Of a stretch of DNA of 64,000 bases, positions 15,275 through 25,053 are shown in pieces. The stretch covers positions 1,240,001 through 1,304,000 of the forward strand of contig NZ_CP024047.1 of the NCBI RefSeq assembly GCF_003430825.1. The letters are read 5' to 3'. Position numbers and translations under genes: made by a program. This stretch comes from Natrarchaeobaculum sulfurireducens. GTDB lineage: Archaea; Halobacteriota; Halobacteria; Halobacteriales; Natrialbaceae. Position 1 is the stretch's first letter; the number at the start of each line of letters is the position of its first letter. A model generated the notes under the pieces. The model was not told the DNA's origin. It did not search any database and saw only the letters and a program-made list of their open reading frames with translations.

Positions 15275-17248
15275 TTACTGCGAACGGAGCGCGTCCATGA
15301 GTTCGCTGAAGCTAATGTCGCCCCTTCGCCAGGCGTCTAACGGATCGTCATCGCCGCTGTCGTCGTCATCGTCGCTGTCGTCCGGCGTCTCGTCTTCCGG
15401 TTCGTCATCCTCTGGCTCATCGTCTTCCGGTTCATCGTTTTCGGGCTCGTCGTCTTCTGGTTCATCGCCTTCCGGTTCGTCGTCTTCGGGCTCGTCGTCT
15501 TCGGGCTCGTCGTCTTCGGGCTCGTCGTCTTCGGGCTCGTCGCCTTCCGGTTCGTCATCCTCCGGCTCGTCGTCTTCAGAGTCGTCATCCACAGACTCGT
15601 CGTCCTCGAGGTCGAGCAACTCGTCGATGTCCTTCCAGTCGTCGCCGGAGGCACCGGAGCGGGGATACCAGCCGAGTGCGGACTCTTCGCCGTCGATGAA
15701 CGCCGTTCCGTCGCCACGAACGTCCGCGTCGAGCATGACCGACTCATCGACGAGTAGCCCGTCGAACGCGTGCCGTTCCCCATCGATCAGGAGGCCTGCA
15801 GCGCGCGTGCCGTCGTCGGAGACGTAGACGGTTTCTGACTCCGCCTGAGGAGTGAAGTCGACGCCCTCGACGCCCTCGAGGAAGTACTCGACGTCGTCCT
15901 CGTGGGCCTCGACGGCGTACTCGAACGTGTCGTCGTCGGGTTCGTCGTCCCCACCGTTGTCGTTTTCTTCGTCTTCGTTGCTGTCGTCTTCGTCCTCGTT
16001 CTCGTCGCCATTGTCTCCGTCGCGAGGCTCGTGTCCGTCCGGTACGGTGGTGACGGCTGCGGCGGCGTCGACCCGGCCATGCCCCTGGTGGTTCGCCGAG
16101 AGGCCGATGTTGGTGGCCGTCGCCTCGAGATGCTGGCGGAGTTCCTCCGGCGAGAGATCAGGGTAAACCGACAGGACCAGACCTGCCACGCCGGCGACGA
16201 CAGGCGCAGCCATCGACGTCCCGGATGCGCGCGTGTACCCGTCGTTGAGGGTCGTCGAGAGGACGTTGCTCCCTGGTGCAGCGAGGTCGATCTCTGGGCC
16301 CCGATTCGAGAAGGACGCGAGCCGGTCGTTCGAATCGATCGCCGAAACGGCAAGCACCGAATCGTACGCTGCCGGATACGAGACGGTCGATCCCTCGTTG
16401 CCCGCGGCGGCAACGGGCAAACTCCCCTGATCGACGGCGTATCTACAGGCGTTAGCCAGCGTTTGCCAGTGACTCCGACTCCCAAGGGAGAGATTGATCA
16501 CGTCTGCGCCCTGGTCGGCCGACCACTGGATCGCGTCGGCGATATCCGCGAGCGAGCCACTCGAGTGCTCGTTTAACGCTCGCGCAGAGAGCATCGAACA
16601 GTCGCTGATCCCGGCGTGGCCGATTCCGTTATCGGTCTCGCCACCGGCGATTCCCGCGACGATCGTTCCGTGGGTTTCGTTCGAGTTAACCGGGTACGGA
16701 TCACTTCCGCGACCAACGAAGACCGCTCCCGTCCGGTCGTCCATATTCGCTTCCAGGTTTTCGTGGTCGTACGCGATGCCCTGATCGACGACCGAGATGA
16801 CGACATCCGAGTCGCCGAGCGTCTCGTCCCAGGCACCGCTACAGTTGACCTGCTGTGGTGCCTGTTGTGAAGAATAGTACGGGTCGTTGGGAGTCGTGTA
16901 TGCCTCGAGTGTGGCGTTCTCTTCGACGTACTCGATCGCGTCGATGCCATCGAGAGTCGCTTCGATCTGTTCTTTTGCCTCCTCGGGCGTGTTTGCTGGT
17001 AACTCGACCGTGACGTAGTGGAGCGTTTCGTTGGAGTGAACGACGTCGCCGGTACCGAGTGCCGACGCGACCGTTGCTTCGGCGTCCGAAGTAGATGGAG
17101 AGACGCCAATGAGTAACTCGGAACGCGACGATTCAGAGTCGTCCTCGGTTGCGCTGGCGAGGCCGCTCGAGCCGAAGAACGCGCCGAGAGCGCCGGTAGC
17201 TTTGAGCACTGAGCGGCGATCACTGTCCAGAGGTCCGGTAGGTGCCAT
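15275..17248 (-). CDS. Secreted subtilisin-like serine protease (halolysin type) with acidic repeat tail
   Basis: A 657-residue S8 protease. The N-terminus has a Tat signal ([17 protein letters not shown]), then an inhibitor-like propeptide (about 45-120). The catalytic domain has Asp155 in VVDQG, His193 in ETHGT, the oxyanion Asn near 284 in AAGN, and Ser345 in SGTSMAAP. After ~405 comes a D/E/N-rich linker, a small beta-rich region (440-530), about 13 copies of the pentapeptide DDEPE or close variants (557-621), and a terminal module ending [14 protein letters not shown]. Its closest relative here is the gene at 17980-19572. The repeat tail is encoded by a 15-bp minisatellite that could vary in length. 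Confidence 0.93.
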   Translation of the reverse strand: MAPTGPLDSDRRSVLKATGALGAFFGSSGLASATEDDSESSRSELLIGVSPSTSDAEATVASALGTGDVVHSNETLHYVTVELPANTPEEAKEQIEATLDGIDAIEYVEENATLEAYTTPNDPYYSSQQAPQQVNCSGAWDETLGDSDVVISVVDQGIAYDHENLEANMDDRTGAVFVGRGSDPYPVNSNETHGTIVAGIAGGETDNGIGHAGISDCSMLSARALNEHSSGSLADIADAIQWSADQGADVINLSLGSRSHWQTLANACRYAVDQGSLPVAAAGNEGSTVSYPAAYDSVLAVSAIDSNDRLASFSNRGPEIDLAAPGSNVLSTTLNDGYTRASGTSMAAPVVAGVAGLVLSVYPDLSPEELRQHLEATATNIGLSANHQGHGRVDAAAAVTTVPDGHEPRDGDNGDENEDEDDSNEDEENDNGGDDEPDDDTFEYAVEAHEDDVEYFLEGVEGVDFTPQAESETVYVSDDGTRAAGLLIDGERHAFDGLLVDESVMLDADVRGDGTAFIDGEESALGWYPRSGASGDDWKDIDELLDLEDDESVDDDSEDDEPEDDEPEGDEPEDDEPEDDEPEDDEPEDDEPEGDEPEDDEPENDEPEDDEPEDDEPEDETPDDSDDDDDSGDDDPLDAWRRGDISFSELMDALRSQ

Positions 17249-17500
17249 GTGACGACAGTCAGGTATTCCTGAAATTATTAAAAACTTCTCGAACGATAGA
17301 GGATTTATCTGGACATATTTTCTATTTTATCCTGTCATTCACAACATCAGTAGTATATAAGTTGTGAACAAATGAATGTCGGGTATTATCTGGGGTTTTT
17401 CGGCCAATAAACTCCGATCTCGTTTCCAGCCACAGAGTGCTGTTACGACGGTTCTGATCGGTCGCGTTTCGCTACACATTTCCCCGAACCGAGGCAATCG

Positions 17501-17974
17501 ATGTGTATGTTCGACGCCGTTCGTGCCCGTCTCACGCCCGCAGGATCGTTCGAGCCAACCGAGCCGGCAGTCGGGCTGTTCGTCGACGGGCCGAACGTCT
17601 TTCGCAACGAGTTCGATGTCGACCTGGACGACCTCCGCGACGCTGCGACCGAACTCGGCCGCGTCGGCGTCCTCAGACTCTACCTCGACGAACACGCGAC
17701 GCCCGGACTCATCCAGGCCGCCGAAGCCCGCGGATTCGAAGTAATTATCACCAGCGGCGACGTCGACGTGAAACTCGCCGTCGACGCGACCGCCCTCGTC
17801 AGTGAAAGAACGATCGACCGGCTTGCGATCGCTTCCCGGGATACGGACTTCAAACCAGTCCTCGAGTACGCCGGCACGGCCGGTGTCGAGACGACCGCGA
17901 TCGCACCCGGCTCCCACGGTCGATCGGACGCGCTGCAGAACGCAGCCGACGAGGCGATCACGCTCGAGCCCTGA
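17501..17974 (+). CDS. NYN-domain protein (PIN-like fold, TIGR00288-like)
   Basis: The 157-residue protein has the NYN/LabA-like nuclease signature: VGLFVDGPNVFR at 24-35 with Asp29, SGDVDVKLAVD near 84-94, and a SRDTDFKPVL motif near 109-118, all contributing acidic metal-binding residues. These archaeal single-domain NYN proteins are presumed RNases, but no substrate is known. ATG codons at 17501 and 17507 are both possible starts. The gene sits between two paralogous secreted proteases on the opposite strand, ending 5 bp from the stop of one of them, with no obvious functional link. Confidence 0.88.
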   Translation: MCMFDAVRARLTPAGSFEPTEPAVGLFVDGPNVFRNEFDVDLDDLRDAATELGRVGVLRLYLDEHATPGLIQAAEARGFEVIITSGDVDVKLAVDATALVSERTIDRLAIASRDTDFKPVLEYAGTAGVETTAIAPGSHGRSDALQNAADEAITLEP

Positions 17975-17979
17975 TCGTG

Positions 17980-19572
17980 TCAGCTACTTCGTTCTTCGAT
18001 CTCGAGTTCGTAGGTGCCACTGCCATCGACACGCTCGACGAGGATACCGAGTTCTTCGTCTCCGTCGAGGTCGACGGTGATCGATTCGGTGGCACTGGAC
18101 CCACTCGAGGATTCGTCGTAGTCTCCCGGTGACGGTGTCCGGCCGTCGAGCGTGAGAAACAGATCAAAGTCGGCGTCAGACGGCCCCTCGAGCGTTGTCG
18201 TGGCGCTGCAGGGATCTGCGGTCTCGAGTTCGTACGAATACGAATCGCTCGGATTGCCCCACCATCCGCTACTGAGTCGACCCTCAGTCGAGGCGGTGTT
18301 GGTCTCGCCACCGCATTCGCCGTTACCAGGTTCGTCCCCGCCGTTTTCTGGGTCGGTGGTGACTGCGTTTGCCGCGTCGACGCGCCCATAACCCTGTTCG
18401 TCTTCGGGGAGACCGATGTCGACGGCGGTCTCCTGGAGATGCTCACGGAGTTCCTCGTTCGAGAGGTCCGGATATTCCGAGAGGACGAGTCCCGCGACAC
18501 CGGCAACGATAGGTGACGCCATCGACGTCCCCGAGAAGGTGTCGTATTCGTCCCAGTTGACCGTCGAGAGGACGTTGGTCCCCGGTGCCGCCAGTTCGAT
18601 CTCAGGCCCGTAATTGGAGAAGTTCGAACGTGACTCCGTCGAGTCCAACGAGGAGACCGCCACGACAGCGTCGTAGGCCGCCGGGTAGGACACCGTATCG
18701 GTGCCATCGTTACCTGCTGCGGCGACGAGAAGCGACCCTTCGTTGTAGGCGTATTCACAGGCGGTGTTCAGTGTCTGGGAGAAGCCACCGCCACCGAGCG
18801 AGAGGTTGATGACGTCTGCGCCCTGATCGGCCGACCACTGGATCGCGTCGGCGATGTCCGATAGCGATCCGCCGCCGCTCTCGTCGAGCGCTCGTGCAGA
18901 GAGCATCGAGCAGTTCGAGATCCCAGCGTGGCCCTCCTCGTTGTCCGTCTCACCCGCGGCGATGCCACCGACGTGAGTACCGTGGTCTTCGCTCACGGTC
19001 ACCGGGTACGGATCGCTGCCGGGCCCAGCGAAGTTTTCGCCGAAGTCCGAAACGCTGTCGTCCATGTTCTCCTCGAGGTTTGGATGGTCGTACTGGATCC
19101 CCTGATCGACGATCGAAATCGTCACCTCCGACCCGCCAAGCGTCCGCTCCCAAGCGCCCTCGCAGTTGACCTGCTGTGGAGCATACTGCTCGCTGTACTG
19201 CGGATCGTTCGGCTCGAGGAACGTCTCGAGCGTTTCGTTGTCTTCGGCGTACTCTATGTTGTCGCCTCCGAGAACGTTTTCTTTGAAGTTCTCTTTCGCT
19301 TGGGCCGACGCGTCGGGAAACTCAACTGCAACGTACCCAAGCGTCTCGTTCGAATGAACGATCGCCGCGTTACTCGGGATTCTGGATTCGACCGCCGAGT
19401 CGATATCGGACGCAGACGGTGAGACGCCGACGAGTATTTCATCCTTTTTTGGCCCGGGTTCTCGGTCCGGTGCTGCGCTTCCCACACCGCTGAGCCCGAA
19501 GAACGCAGCCAGTCCGCCAACTGTTCGCAGCATCGATCGCCGATCGATTCGCGGGGTGTTTTCTTCTGACAT
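17980..19572 (-). CDS. Secreted subtilisin-like serine protease (halolysin) with C-terminal PPC-like domain
   Basis: A 530-residue S8 protease with a Tat signal ([17 protein letters not shown]), propeptide (about 46-120) and catalytic triad Asp156 (VDQG), His197 (EDHGTH) and Ser350 (SGTSMASP); Asn288 is in AAGN. The C-terminus (about 420-530) with [23 protein letters not shown] and a terminal GTYELEIE matches the pre-peptidase C-terminal domain found on secreted halophilic proteases. The ATG at 19572 ([12 protein letters not shown]) is preferred over an in-frame start eight codons upstream. It shares long identical stretches with the protease at 15275 ([21 protein letters not shown]), so the two arose by duplication. 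Confidence 0.94.
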   Translation of the reverse strand: MSEENTPRIDRRSMLRTVGGLAAFFGLSGVGSAAPDREPGPKKDEILVGVSPSASDIDSAVESRIPSNAAIVHSNETLGYVAVEFPDASAQAKENFKENVLGGDNIEYAEDNETLETFLEPNDPQYSEQYAPQQVNCEGAWERTLGGSEVTISIVDQGIQYDHPNLEENMDDSVSDFGENFAGPGSDPYPVTVSEDHGTHVGGIAAGETDNEEGHAGISNCSMLSARALDESGGGSLSDIADAIQWSADQGADVINLSLGGGGFSQTLNTACEYAYNEGSLLVAAAGNDGTDTVSYPAAYDAVVAVSSLDSTESRSNFSNYGPEIELAAPGTNVLSTVNWDEYDTFSGTSMASPIVAGVAGLVLSEYPDLSNEELREHLQETAVDIGLPEDEQGYGRVDAANAVTTDPENGGDEPGNGECGGETNTASTEGRLSSGWWGNPSDSYSYELETADPCSATTTLEGPSDADFDLFLTLDGRTPSPGDYDESSSGSSATESITVDLDGDEELGILVERVDGSGTYELEIEERSS

Positions 19573-19746
19573 GGTGCATGATGAAACACAACACAATACT
19601 ATTAAAATCTTATGAGTGTAGTAATCGTTGAACGGCTTCCATACATGGAACTATACACCCCCGAACCGCCCTCTCACCGGCTCGAGCGACTCCCACTGAA
19701 GGGTCGAAATCGATGATTTTTCCCAGTCGGCGGCGCACATACATCC

Positions 19747-20598
19747 ATGATCGACGATGAGACGCCGATTCTCGACAATCACCTTCACCTGGACCCGGAC
19801 CACCATCGCGGCATCGACGCAGTTCGTGACTTCGCGCGTGTCGGAGGCACCCACCTGCTCGTGGTGAATAAGCCGTCCTGGCACCTGGACATCGAAGCAG
19901 ATACCGGAGCCGATTTTCGGCCGGTGTTCGAGCGCACCATCGAAATCGTCGAAGAGGCATCGGCCGAACTCGAGGGACGCGCCTGGCCCATCCTCGGCGT
20001 CCATCCGGGACTGATCTCCCGGCTCGTCGACGACCGCGGGTTTGACCCGGCGGACGCCGGCGAGCTGATGCAAGCCGGTATCGACGTCGCCGCCGAGTAC
20101 GTCGACGCCGGCGACGCCCTCGCGCTGAAATCCGGCCGCCCTCACTACGAGGTCGACGACGCGGTCTGGGAGGCGTCGAACGACGTCATGCGGCATGCGT
20201 TCGAGCGAGCCAGCGAACTCGACTGTGCCGTCCAGTTACACACCGAAGCCAGCGAGGACTTGACCGAAGTCACCGCGTGGGCCGAAGCGGTCGGGCTTCC
20301 CGCTCACAAAGTCGTCAAACACTACGCCGGCGGTCGACTCGAGGGACCAGTCCCGAGCGCCATGAGCGAAAAAGACCGACTCGAGGAGGCCGCAGACCGC
20401 GGTGAGCCGTTCCTAATGGAGACCGACTACATCGACGATCCCGACCGACCGGGTGCCGTCCTCGGACCGAAGACGGTCCCCCGTCGTGTTGCGTGGTTGC
20501 TCGAGAACGGTCACGACGAGGCAGTCCGAAACGCTCACGTCGAAACCCCGACGCTCGTTTACGGCATACATACCGTTGAGACGCTCGAGAATCCCTAA
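19747..20598 (+). CDS. TatD-family metal-dependent hydrolase
   Basis: The 283-residue protein has the amidohydrolase/TatD start DNHLHLDPDH with metal-binding His12 and His14, and later LGVHPG, QLHTEA and KVVKHYAGG segments with further candidate metal ligands, ending near METDYIDDP. Bacterial TatD proteins are 3'-5' exonucleases, but archaeal members are only assigned by family and the true substrate is unknown. It is transcribed divergently from the protease at 17980-19572 and appears monocistronic. Confidence 0.85.
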   Translation: MIDDETPILDNHLHLDPDHHRGIDAVRDFARVGGTHLLVVNKPSWHLDIEADTGADFRPVFERTIEIVEEASAELEGRAWPILGVHPGLISRLVDDRGFDPADAGELMQAGIDVAAEYVDAGDALALKSGRPHYEVDDAVWEASNDVMRHAFERASELDCAVQLHTEASEDLTEVTAWAEAVGLPAHKVVKHYAGGRLEGPVPSAMSEKDRLEEAADRGEPFLMETDYIDDPDRPGAVLGPKTVPRRVAWLLENGHDEAVRNAHVETPTLVYGIHTVETLENP

Positions 20599-20672
20599 CC
20601 CGCCCGATTTCGTTTGGTCGATTCGTGGGAAGGTAGAGAAAGGCATTTCAAGCGGCCGGTGTAGGTGTCTGT

Positions 20673-21251
20673 ATGAGCAATCCCCCGACCGAGTTCTACT
20701 CGGAGGAACGCTGGCAGAACTGGATCGACCGCATCAAAGACGAAGAGATCGATCCAGAGGACGAATCCTCGGCCCGACTCCTGTTGAACCTTCAGGACGA
20801 TACGGCGATCGCGATCGCGAAGATCGTCGCCGCCTACGACGACGGGCAACTCGATGACGAGGAAGCGCTCGCCGAGATCGCAGACGTCCGCGAAATCGTC
20901 CTGAGCGAGGTCGACGTCGAGGACGAGGAGAAACTCATCCTCGTCGACGGCGTTCAGACAAGCCTCGTCTGTGTCTTCTTCGCCGCCGAGGAGTACGTCG
21001 CCGGCGGCCCCGCCGAAGAGGGAAGCATCGCCGACTACCTCGGTGCGGCCGCCGACGCCGAAGCCGAAGAGGAACTCGACGCCGCACTCGGCTACGCTGC
21101 CCAGGCGGGTACCCTGATCATCGACGGGAACGATCTCGATATTGCGATCGCCGAAGAACTCGAGTACGGACTCGTCACCGAGTGGATCAACGGCCTCGAC
21201 AGCCTCCAGAGCGCGATGAGCGATCCGGAGGTCGTCGAAGAAGACGAGTAG
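20673..21251 (+). CDS. DUF2150 family protein
   Basis: A 192-residue, soluble, acidic and mostly helical protein, starting MSNPPTEFYSEERWQNWIDR and containing DDTAIAIAKIVAAYDDGQLDDEEAL and VQTSLVCVFFAAEEYV. It matches the DUF2150 family, found across haloarchaea and methanogens and without a known function. It has no metal-binding, nucleotide-binding or membrane motif. It lies 74 bp downstream of the TatD-like gene on the same strand. Confidence 0.8.
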   Translation: MSNPPTEFYSEERWQNWIDRIKDEEIDPEDESSARLLLNLQDDTAIAIAKIVAAYDDGQLDDEEALAEIADVREIVLSEVDVEDEEKLILVDGVQTSLVCVFFAAEEYVAGGPAEEGSIADYLGAAADAEAEEELDAALGYAAQAGTLIIDGNDLDIAIAEELEYGLVTEWINGLDSLQSAMSDPEVVEEDE

Positions 21252-21319
21252 GGGACATCTGTTTTCGCCGTTGTTCTCGAGCCGACAAGCGTTTACGTTA
21301 GTTGTGACTATCGTGTCGT

Positions 21320-23287
21320 ATGATGCGTTGGGGGGACGAGCGTGCGGTAACGGTCCAGATAGGGGCCGTGTTACTGCTCGCGATTCTCTTTACGGCCCTG
21401 GCGCTGTATCAGGTCAACGCCGTCCCCGCCGAGAACGAAGTCGTCGAGATCGAACACAACGAAGACGTTCAAGCGGACCTCCAGCAGGTCCGCAACGCGA
21501 TCGTCTCGGTTCCCGGTGGCAACAGCGGCGAGTCCCGATCCGTGTCGCTCGGAACCTCGTATCCAACGCGAACGTTCGCGATGAATCCCGGACCAATGTC
21601 TGGATCGTTAGAAAGCGAGCAGCTCGGAGATATCGAAATCAAAAACGCGGAGCCAGTCGACGATTCCGATCAAATCGTCGACGACTGGGAAGAGGGTTAC
21701 CCCACCTACGGACTCACGTACACGCCCGGCTACAATGAGTACCAGGATGCTCCACAGACGAGATACGAACACGGTCTCCTGTACAATCACCATCCGAACG
21801 ACGAGCGACTGAACGTGGGCGGCCAGTCCCAACTCGTCGTCGACGGCGACGAAATCACGATCGTTACGCTTCAAGGGAACTACTCAGAGTCCGGCCAGGG
21901 GACCGTTTCAGTCGACGTTCGTGAGTTCAGTACCTCGACGAACACTGTCGGCGTCGAAAGCGACGACGACGATCCGATGGAGATAACGCTCCCGACGAAC
22001 AGCCCAGATAACTGGAGTGATACATTCTCCGAAACGACCGACTACAACATCACCACCAACGACGACAGCGTAACCGTCGAGTTCAACAACACAGAACGAA
22101 CGTACGACCTCCGAATGGCAGAGGTTGGGGTCGGAGATGCGACTCGAGAAAGTCCGGAAGAACGGGTCGAATACATCGCCGAACTTTCAGGCACTGATTC
22201 GACAGTCCTCGAGTTCAGAGACCGGTTCAACAATCCGGTGTCGAACGCAGAGATTCGTTCGATCGAGGATATCGAGGGCTTGACCGAGGAGATCGTAAAC
22301 GTCGACAATCTCCCAGAATCGACGGGAAGTGACGGACGGGTCTCTCTCGAGGAAGCAGACTCTGTTCCAACCTCATCGCAGAAGTATACGTGGATTGAAG
22401 AGACGGATTCAGATGGGGAGGCAACAGTCGAACTGGATGTGGATTCCAATGCTTTGGAGCAGGATGATGTTGTGGTCAGCACTACTGTCATGTCCGAAGA
22501 AGATAGTGAAGCGACATTCGCCGAGATTATAGATGTCGATCTCGAGGGAGATAACCCGGAGATATCAGTGAGGGCTTGGAAGCTATTTAGCGATACTGTT
22601 GAGGGCCCTATTATTGGACTTCCGATTGGTGAAGAAGTCGAATTCGACGTAGCGTCTAATACTAATGTGCATATTGTCGCTACTGTTGATTCCGATGAAG
22701 AAGACCTAGATAACGGAGAAAATGGCGGGTCAGAGCCACCGCCTAATGGTGATAGCGATACAGAACTCCCGGACGGTGCCGTCGCGTTCAATGACGAAAG
22801 TGGTGCAGGACAGTATGAAGAGGGAGAAGAGACATACACCGAATCAGACTTAGAGTCGTTTGATGACGATTCGGCTGACCTCCGGATTAAAAGAGACATC
22901 ACATCTGGTTCAGAAGGATTCGATATCTCTGCCCAAACGGTCCACATCGGGTCTGATACGGACATTTCGACCGATGGAACTAACGCCGAGATACAGGTGC
23001 AAGCAGAGAACGGAATTGAGATGGGGTCCTCTACAGTATCGACTGAGGGAACTAACGCTGAGATACAGATGCAAACTGAAGGAAATATCGCGATGTCTTC
23101 CTCTACAGTATCGACTGAGGGAACCAACGCTGAGATACAGATACAAGCAGGGGGAACAATCAGTATGCAATCTGCCGAAGTCACAACTCAGGGGAATAAT
23201 GCAGAAATCAGTATCAGTGCTGCGGGAGCAATTGACCAGGCAGGGGCAACTGTGCTGGCTGAGAACGCAGGCGAGACGATAGAGTAA
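21320..23287 (+). CDS. Pilin-like surface protein with a C-terminal 24-residue repeat array
   Basis: A 655-residue protein with a type IV pilin-like N-terminus: MMRWGDERAVTVQIGAVLLL, a ~22-residue hydrophobic helix (10-32), then a large extracytoplasmic region. It belongs to a haloarchaeal family with the same RAVTVQIGAVLL start, known to me only as hypothetical. The region 35-300 looks globular; 300-470 resembles carboxypeptidase-like beta domains; a G/P/E-rich linker follows; and near residues 550-645 four 24-residue repeats carry NAEIQ and S-T-V positions, suggesting a beta-solenoid stalk. G+C falls sharply in the 3' half, about 43% in 22621-22680. ATG codons at 21320 and 21323 are both possible. 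Confidence 0.8.
   Translation: MMRWGDERAVTVQIGAVLLLAILFTALALYQVNAVPAENEVVEIEHNEDVQADLQQVRNAIVSVPGGNSGESRSVSLGTSYPTRTFAMNPGPMSGSLESEQLGDIEIKNAEPVDDSDQIVDDWEEGYPTYGLTYTPGYNEYQDAPQTRYEHGLLYNHHPNDERLNVGGQSQLVVDGDEITIVTLQGNYSESGQGTVSVDVREFSTSTNTVGVESDDDDPMEITLPTNSPDNWSDTFSETTDYNITTNDDSVTVEFNNTERTYDLRMAEVGVGDATRESPEERVEYIAELSGTDSTVLEFRDRFNNPVSNAEIRSIEDIEGLTEEIVNVDNLPESTGSDGRVSLEEADSVPTSSQKYTWIEETDSDGEATVELDVDSNALEQDDVVVSTTVMSEEDSEATFAEIIDVDLEGDNPEISVRAWKLFSDTVEGPIIGLPIGEEVEFDVASNTNVHIVATVDSDEEDLDNGENGGSEPPPNGDSDTELPDGAVAFNDESGAGQYEEGEETYTESDLESFDDDSADLRIKRDITSGSEGFDISAQTVHIGSDTDISTDGTNAEIQVQAENGIEMGSSTVSTEGTNAEIQMQTEGNIAMSSSTVSTEGTNAEIQIQAGGTISMQSAEVTTQGNNAEISISAAGAIDQAGATVLAENAGETIE
22970..23257 (+). 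repeat. 72-bp tandem repeats encoding a 24-residue repeat
   Basis: Four in-frame units begin near STDGTNAEIQ, STEGTNAEIQ, STEGTNAEIQ and TTQGNNAEIS, each followed by ~14 residues ending in V. Units two and three start exactly 72 bp apart (TCGACTGAGG at 23039 and 23111) and are nearly identical in DNA, so the expansion is recent; units one and four are more diverged. Confidence 0.85.
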
Positions 23288-23463
23288 CTAGTCTGTGTGT
23301 CAAATCGATAAATATGGCTCTTTTCGCCAATTTAATCTGATTTAAAGATATAACGCTGTTAAAAAGTTCCCCAACAACTCCTTATAAGTAAATTTGCTTT
23401 AGAAATCATAACTAAATAAACCAGAGGTCCGGTCGTCAATCGTCGAAACACTAAACGACAATA

Positions 23464-23472
23464 CCATATATC
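23464..23472 (+). promoter_or_regulatory. Probable TATA box of hmgS
   Basis: CCATATATC lies about 25 nt before the ATG at 23493, the spacing expected for a leaderless archaeal transcript. The 205 bp before it (23288-23492) are unusually AT-rich for this genome. Confidence 0.55.
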
Positions 23473-23492
23473 CTCGTCAACAGTATCCGGCT

Positions 23493-24830
23493 ATGACAGC
23501 AGTCGGTATCGACGCGATCGAGGTCTGGACCGGGAATCTCAAACTCGACTTGCCCGGCACGTTCGCGCCGCAGAAGGGCGAAGATCCCGAGAAGTACACG
23601 AAAGGACTCGGGCTCAACGCCAGTTCCTTCCCTGACAGTTACGAGGACATCGTCACGATGGGGGCCAACGCCGCCCACCGGCTGATGGAGCGCAAAGGCC
23701 TCGAGCCCGACGATATCGGCCGCATCGACGTCGCGACCGAGAGCGCCTTCGACAACTCGAAGCCGGTTTCGACGTACGTCGCTGGCTGTCTCGAGCAGGT
23801 CTTCGACGGGGACTTCCATCATGCGAACAAGGGCGAGCGAAAGTTCGCCTGTATCGCAGGGACTCAGAGTCTCGACGATGCGTATAACTGGATCAAGGCG
23901 GGCCGGAATCGCGGTCGTGCGGCGCTCGTGATCGCGACCGATACGGCACTGTACGCCCGTGGGGACGCCGGCGAGGCGACCCAGGGTGCGGGTGCCGTCG
24001 CGATGTTGATCACCGAGGAGCCGGGCCTCGTCGAACTCTCGACCGAGCAGGGCTACGGTTCGGCCGACGAGACGGACTTCTTGAAGCCAAATCAGCAGTT
24101 CCCGAGCGTCGACGGCAAGCGCTCGGTGAAGGTGTATCTCGCACGGATGCGCGAGGCGCTCGAGGATTACGAGAGCGTCGCGGGCGACGTCCACCCCGAC
24201 GACCTCGCGTTTATCCCGTTCCACACGCCGTTCCCGGGGATGGTCCGGAAAGCCGGCCTGCTCGGCTACCGCCACATCACGCGGGATACGGCGATCGAAG
24301 ACGACCTGGCCGAAGAGATCGGACGCCAGCCACGGGCGGAGGCGTTCGACGACGAGGAGTCCTACCACGACGCGCTGCGTGAGTACATGGACGCGCTCAA
24401 AGGCACCGAACGCTACCGAGAGTGGTACGCACAGACGATCGATCCGACGCTCGAGGTCTCGCGTGAGGTCGGCAACTGGTATACGGGCTCGGTCCACCTC
24501 GCACGCACGAGCGCGTTGAAACATGCTTTCGAGGCAGGTCGTGACCTGGCGGGCGAGACGCTTCTCGTCGGCTCCTACGGCAGTGGTGCCCAGGCCGAGA
24601 TCCACGCCGAAACCGTCTGTGACGGCTGGGAAGCCGAGATCGAGGCGCTGAACGTCGACGAACAGCTCGCCGCACGATATGACATGAGCTGGGCGGACTA
24701 CGAACAGATCCACGACGCCCACAACCACGATATGGACGTCGACGTCGAGGAGTTCACCGCGCCCGACGCCGAATTCGTCTTCGACGGCTGGGGTCGGATG
24801 GGCGAGCGAAAGTACCGCTACGTCGACTGA
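23493..24830 (+). CDS. hmgS: Hydroxymethylglutaryl-CoA synthase
   Basis: Condenses acetyl-CoA and acetoacetyl-CoA to HMG-CoA, the step that feeds the mevalonate pathway for archaeal isoprenoid lipids. The 445-residue thiolase-fold protein has the proton-handling Glu83 in ATESAFDNSKP, the nucleophile Cys120 in FACIAGTQS, and the conserved FIPFHTPFPGMVRKAG segment near 244-259 with the active-site histidine. The later SYGSGAQAEIHAE matches the C-terminal thiolase half. A TATA box directly precedes the ATG; no other mevalonate gene is in the window. Confidence 0.95.
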   Translation: MTAVGIDAIEVWTGNLKLDLPGTFAPQKGEDPEKYTKGLGLNASSFPDSYEDIVTMGANAAHRLMERKGLEPDDIGRIDVATESAFDNSKPVSTYVAGCLEQVFDGDFHHANKGERKFACIAGTQSLDDAYNWIKAGRNRGRAALVIATDTALYARGDAGEATQGAGAVAMLITEEPGLVELSTEQGYGSADETDFLKPNQQFPSVDGKRSVKVYLARMREALEDYESVAGDVHPDDLAFIPFHTPFPGMVRKAGLLGYRHITRDTAIEDDLAEEIGRQPRAEAFDDEESYHDALREYMDALKGTERYREWYAQTIDPTLEVSREVGNWYTGSVHLARTSALKHAFEAGRDLAGETLLVGSYGSGAQAEIHAETVCDGWEAEIEALNVDEQLAARYDMSWADYEQIHDAHNHDMDVDVEEFTAPDAEFVFDGWGRMGERKYRYVD

Positions 24831-25053
24831 CGGACGTTACCGAACCGTCGAATCCACCCGTTCTCGATCGTCACACCGTGTCCGGCTGTCAGCGTATTCT
24901 CGGGTGTCACACTGTCTTTGGCTCTTGTATTGGGCTCGGCTGTCAGACTGTGCGTTCCTCACTGGCTCCGGTAGGTCTCGAGCGGTGACCGAAATGCACT
25001 ACCCCGTCCAGTCGCTATGTCGACTACCGACCGGCCTCATGAGTTGAAAAGCT

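Noticed and set aside
14272-15300. A 342-codon plus-strand frame opposite gcvT
   Set aside because: gcvT on the minus strand has all family motifs and the right length. The opposite frame has no recognisable domain and is a shadow.
15147-15827. A plus-strand open frame with long [10 protein letters not shown] repeats opposite the protease tail
   Set aside because: It is the predictable antisense reading of the 15-bp (DDEPE) repeat of the minus-strand protease. It lacks a plausible start or promoter.
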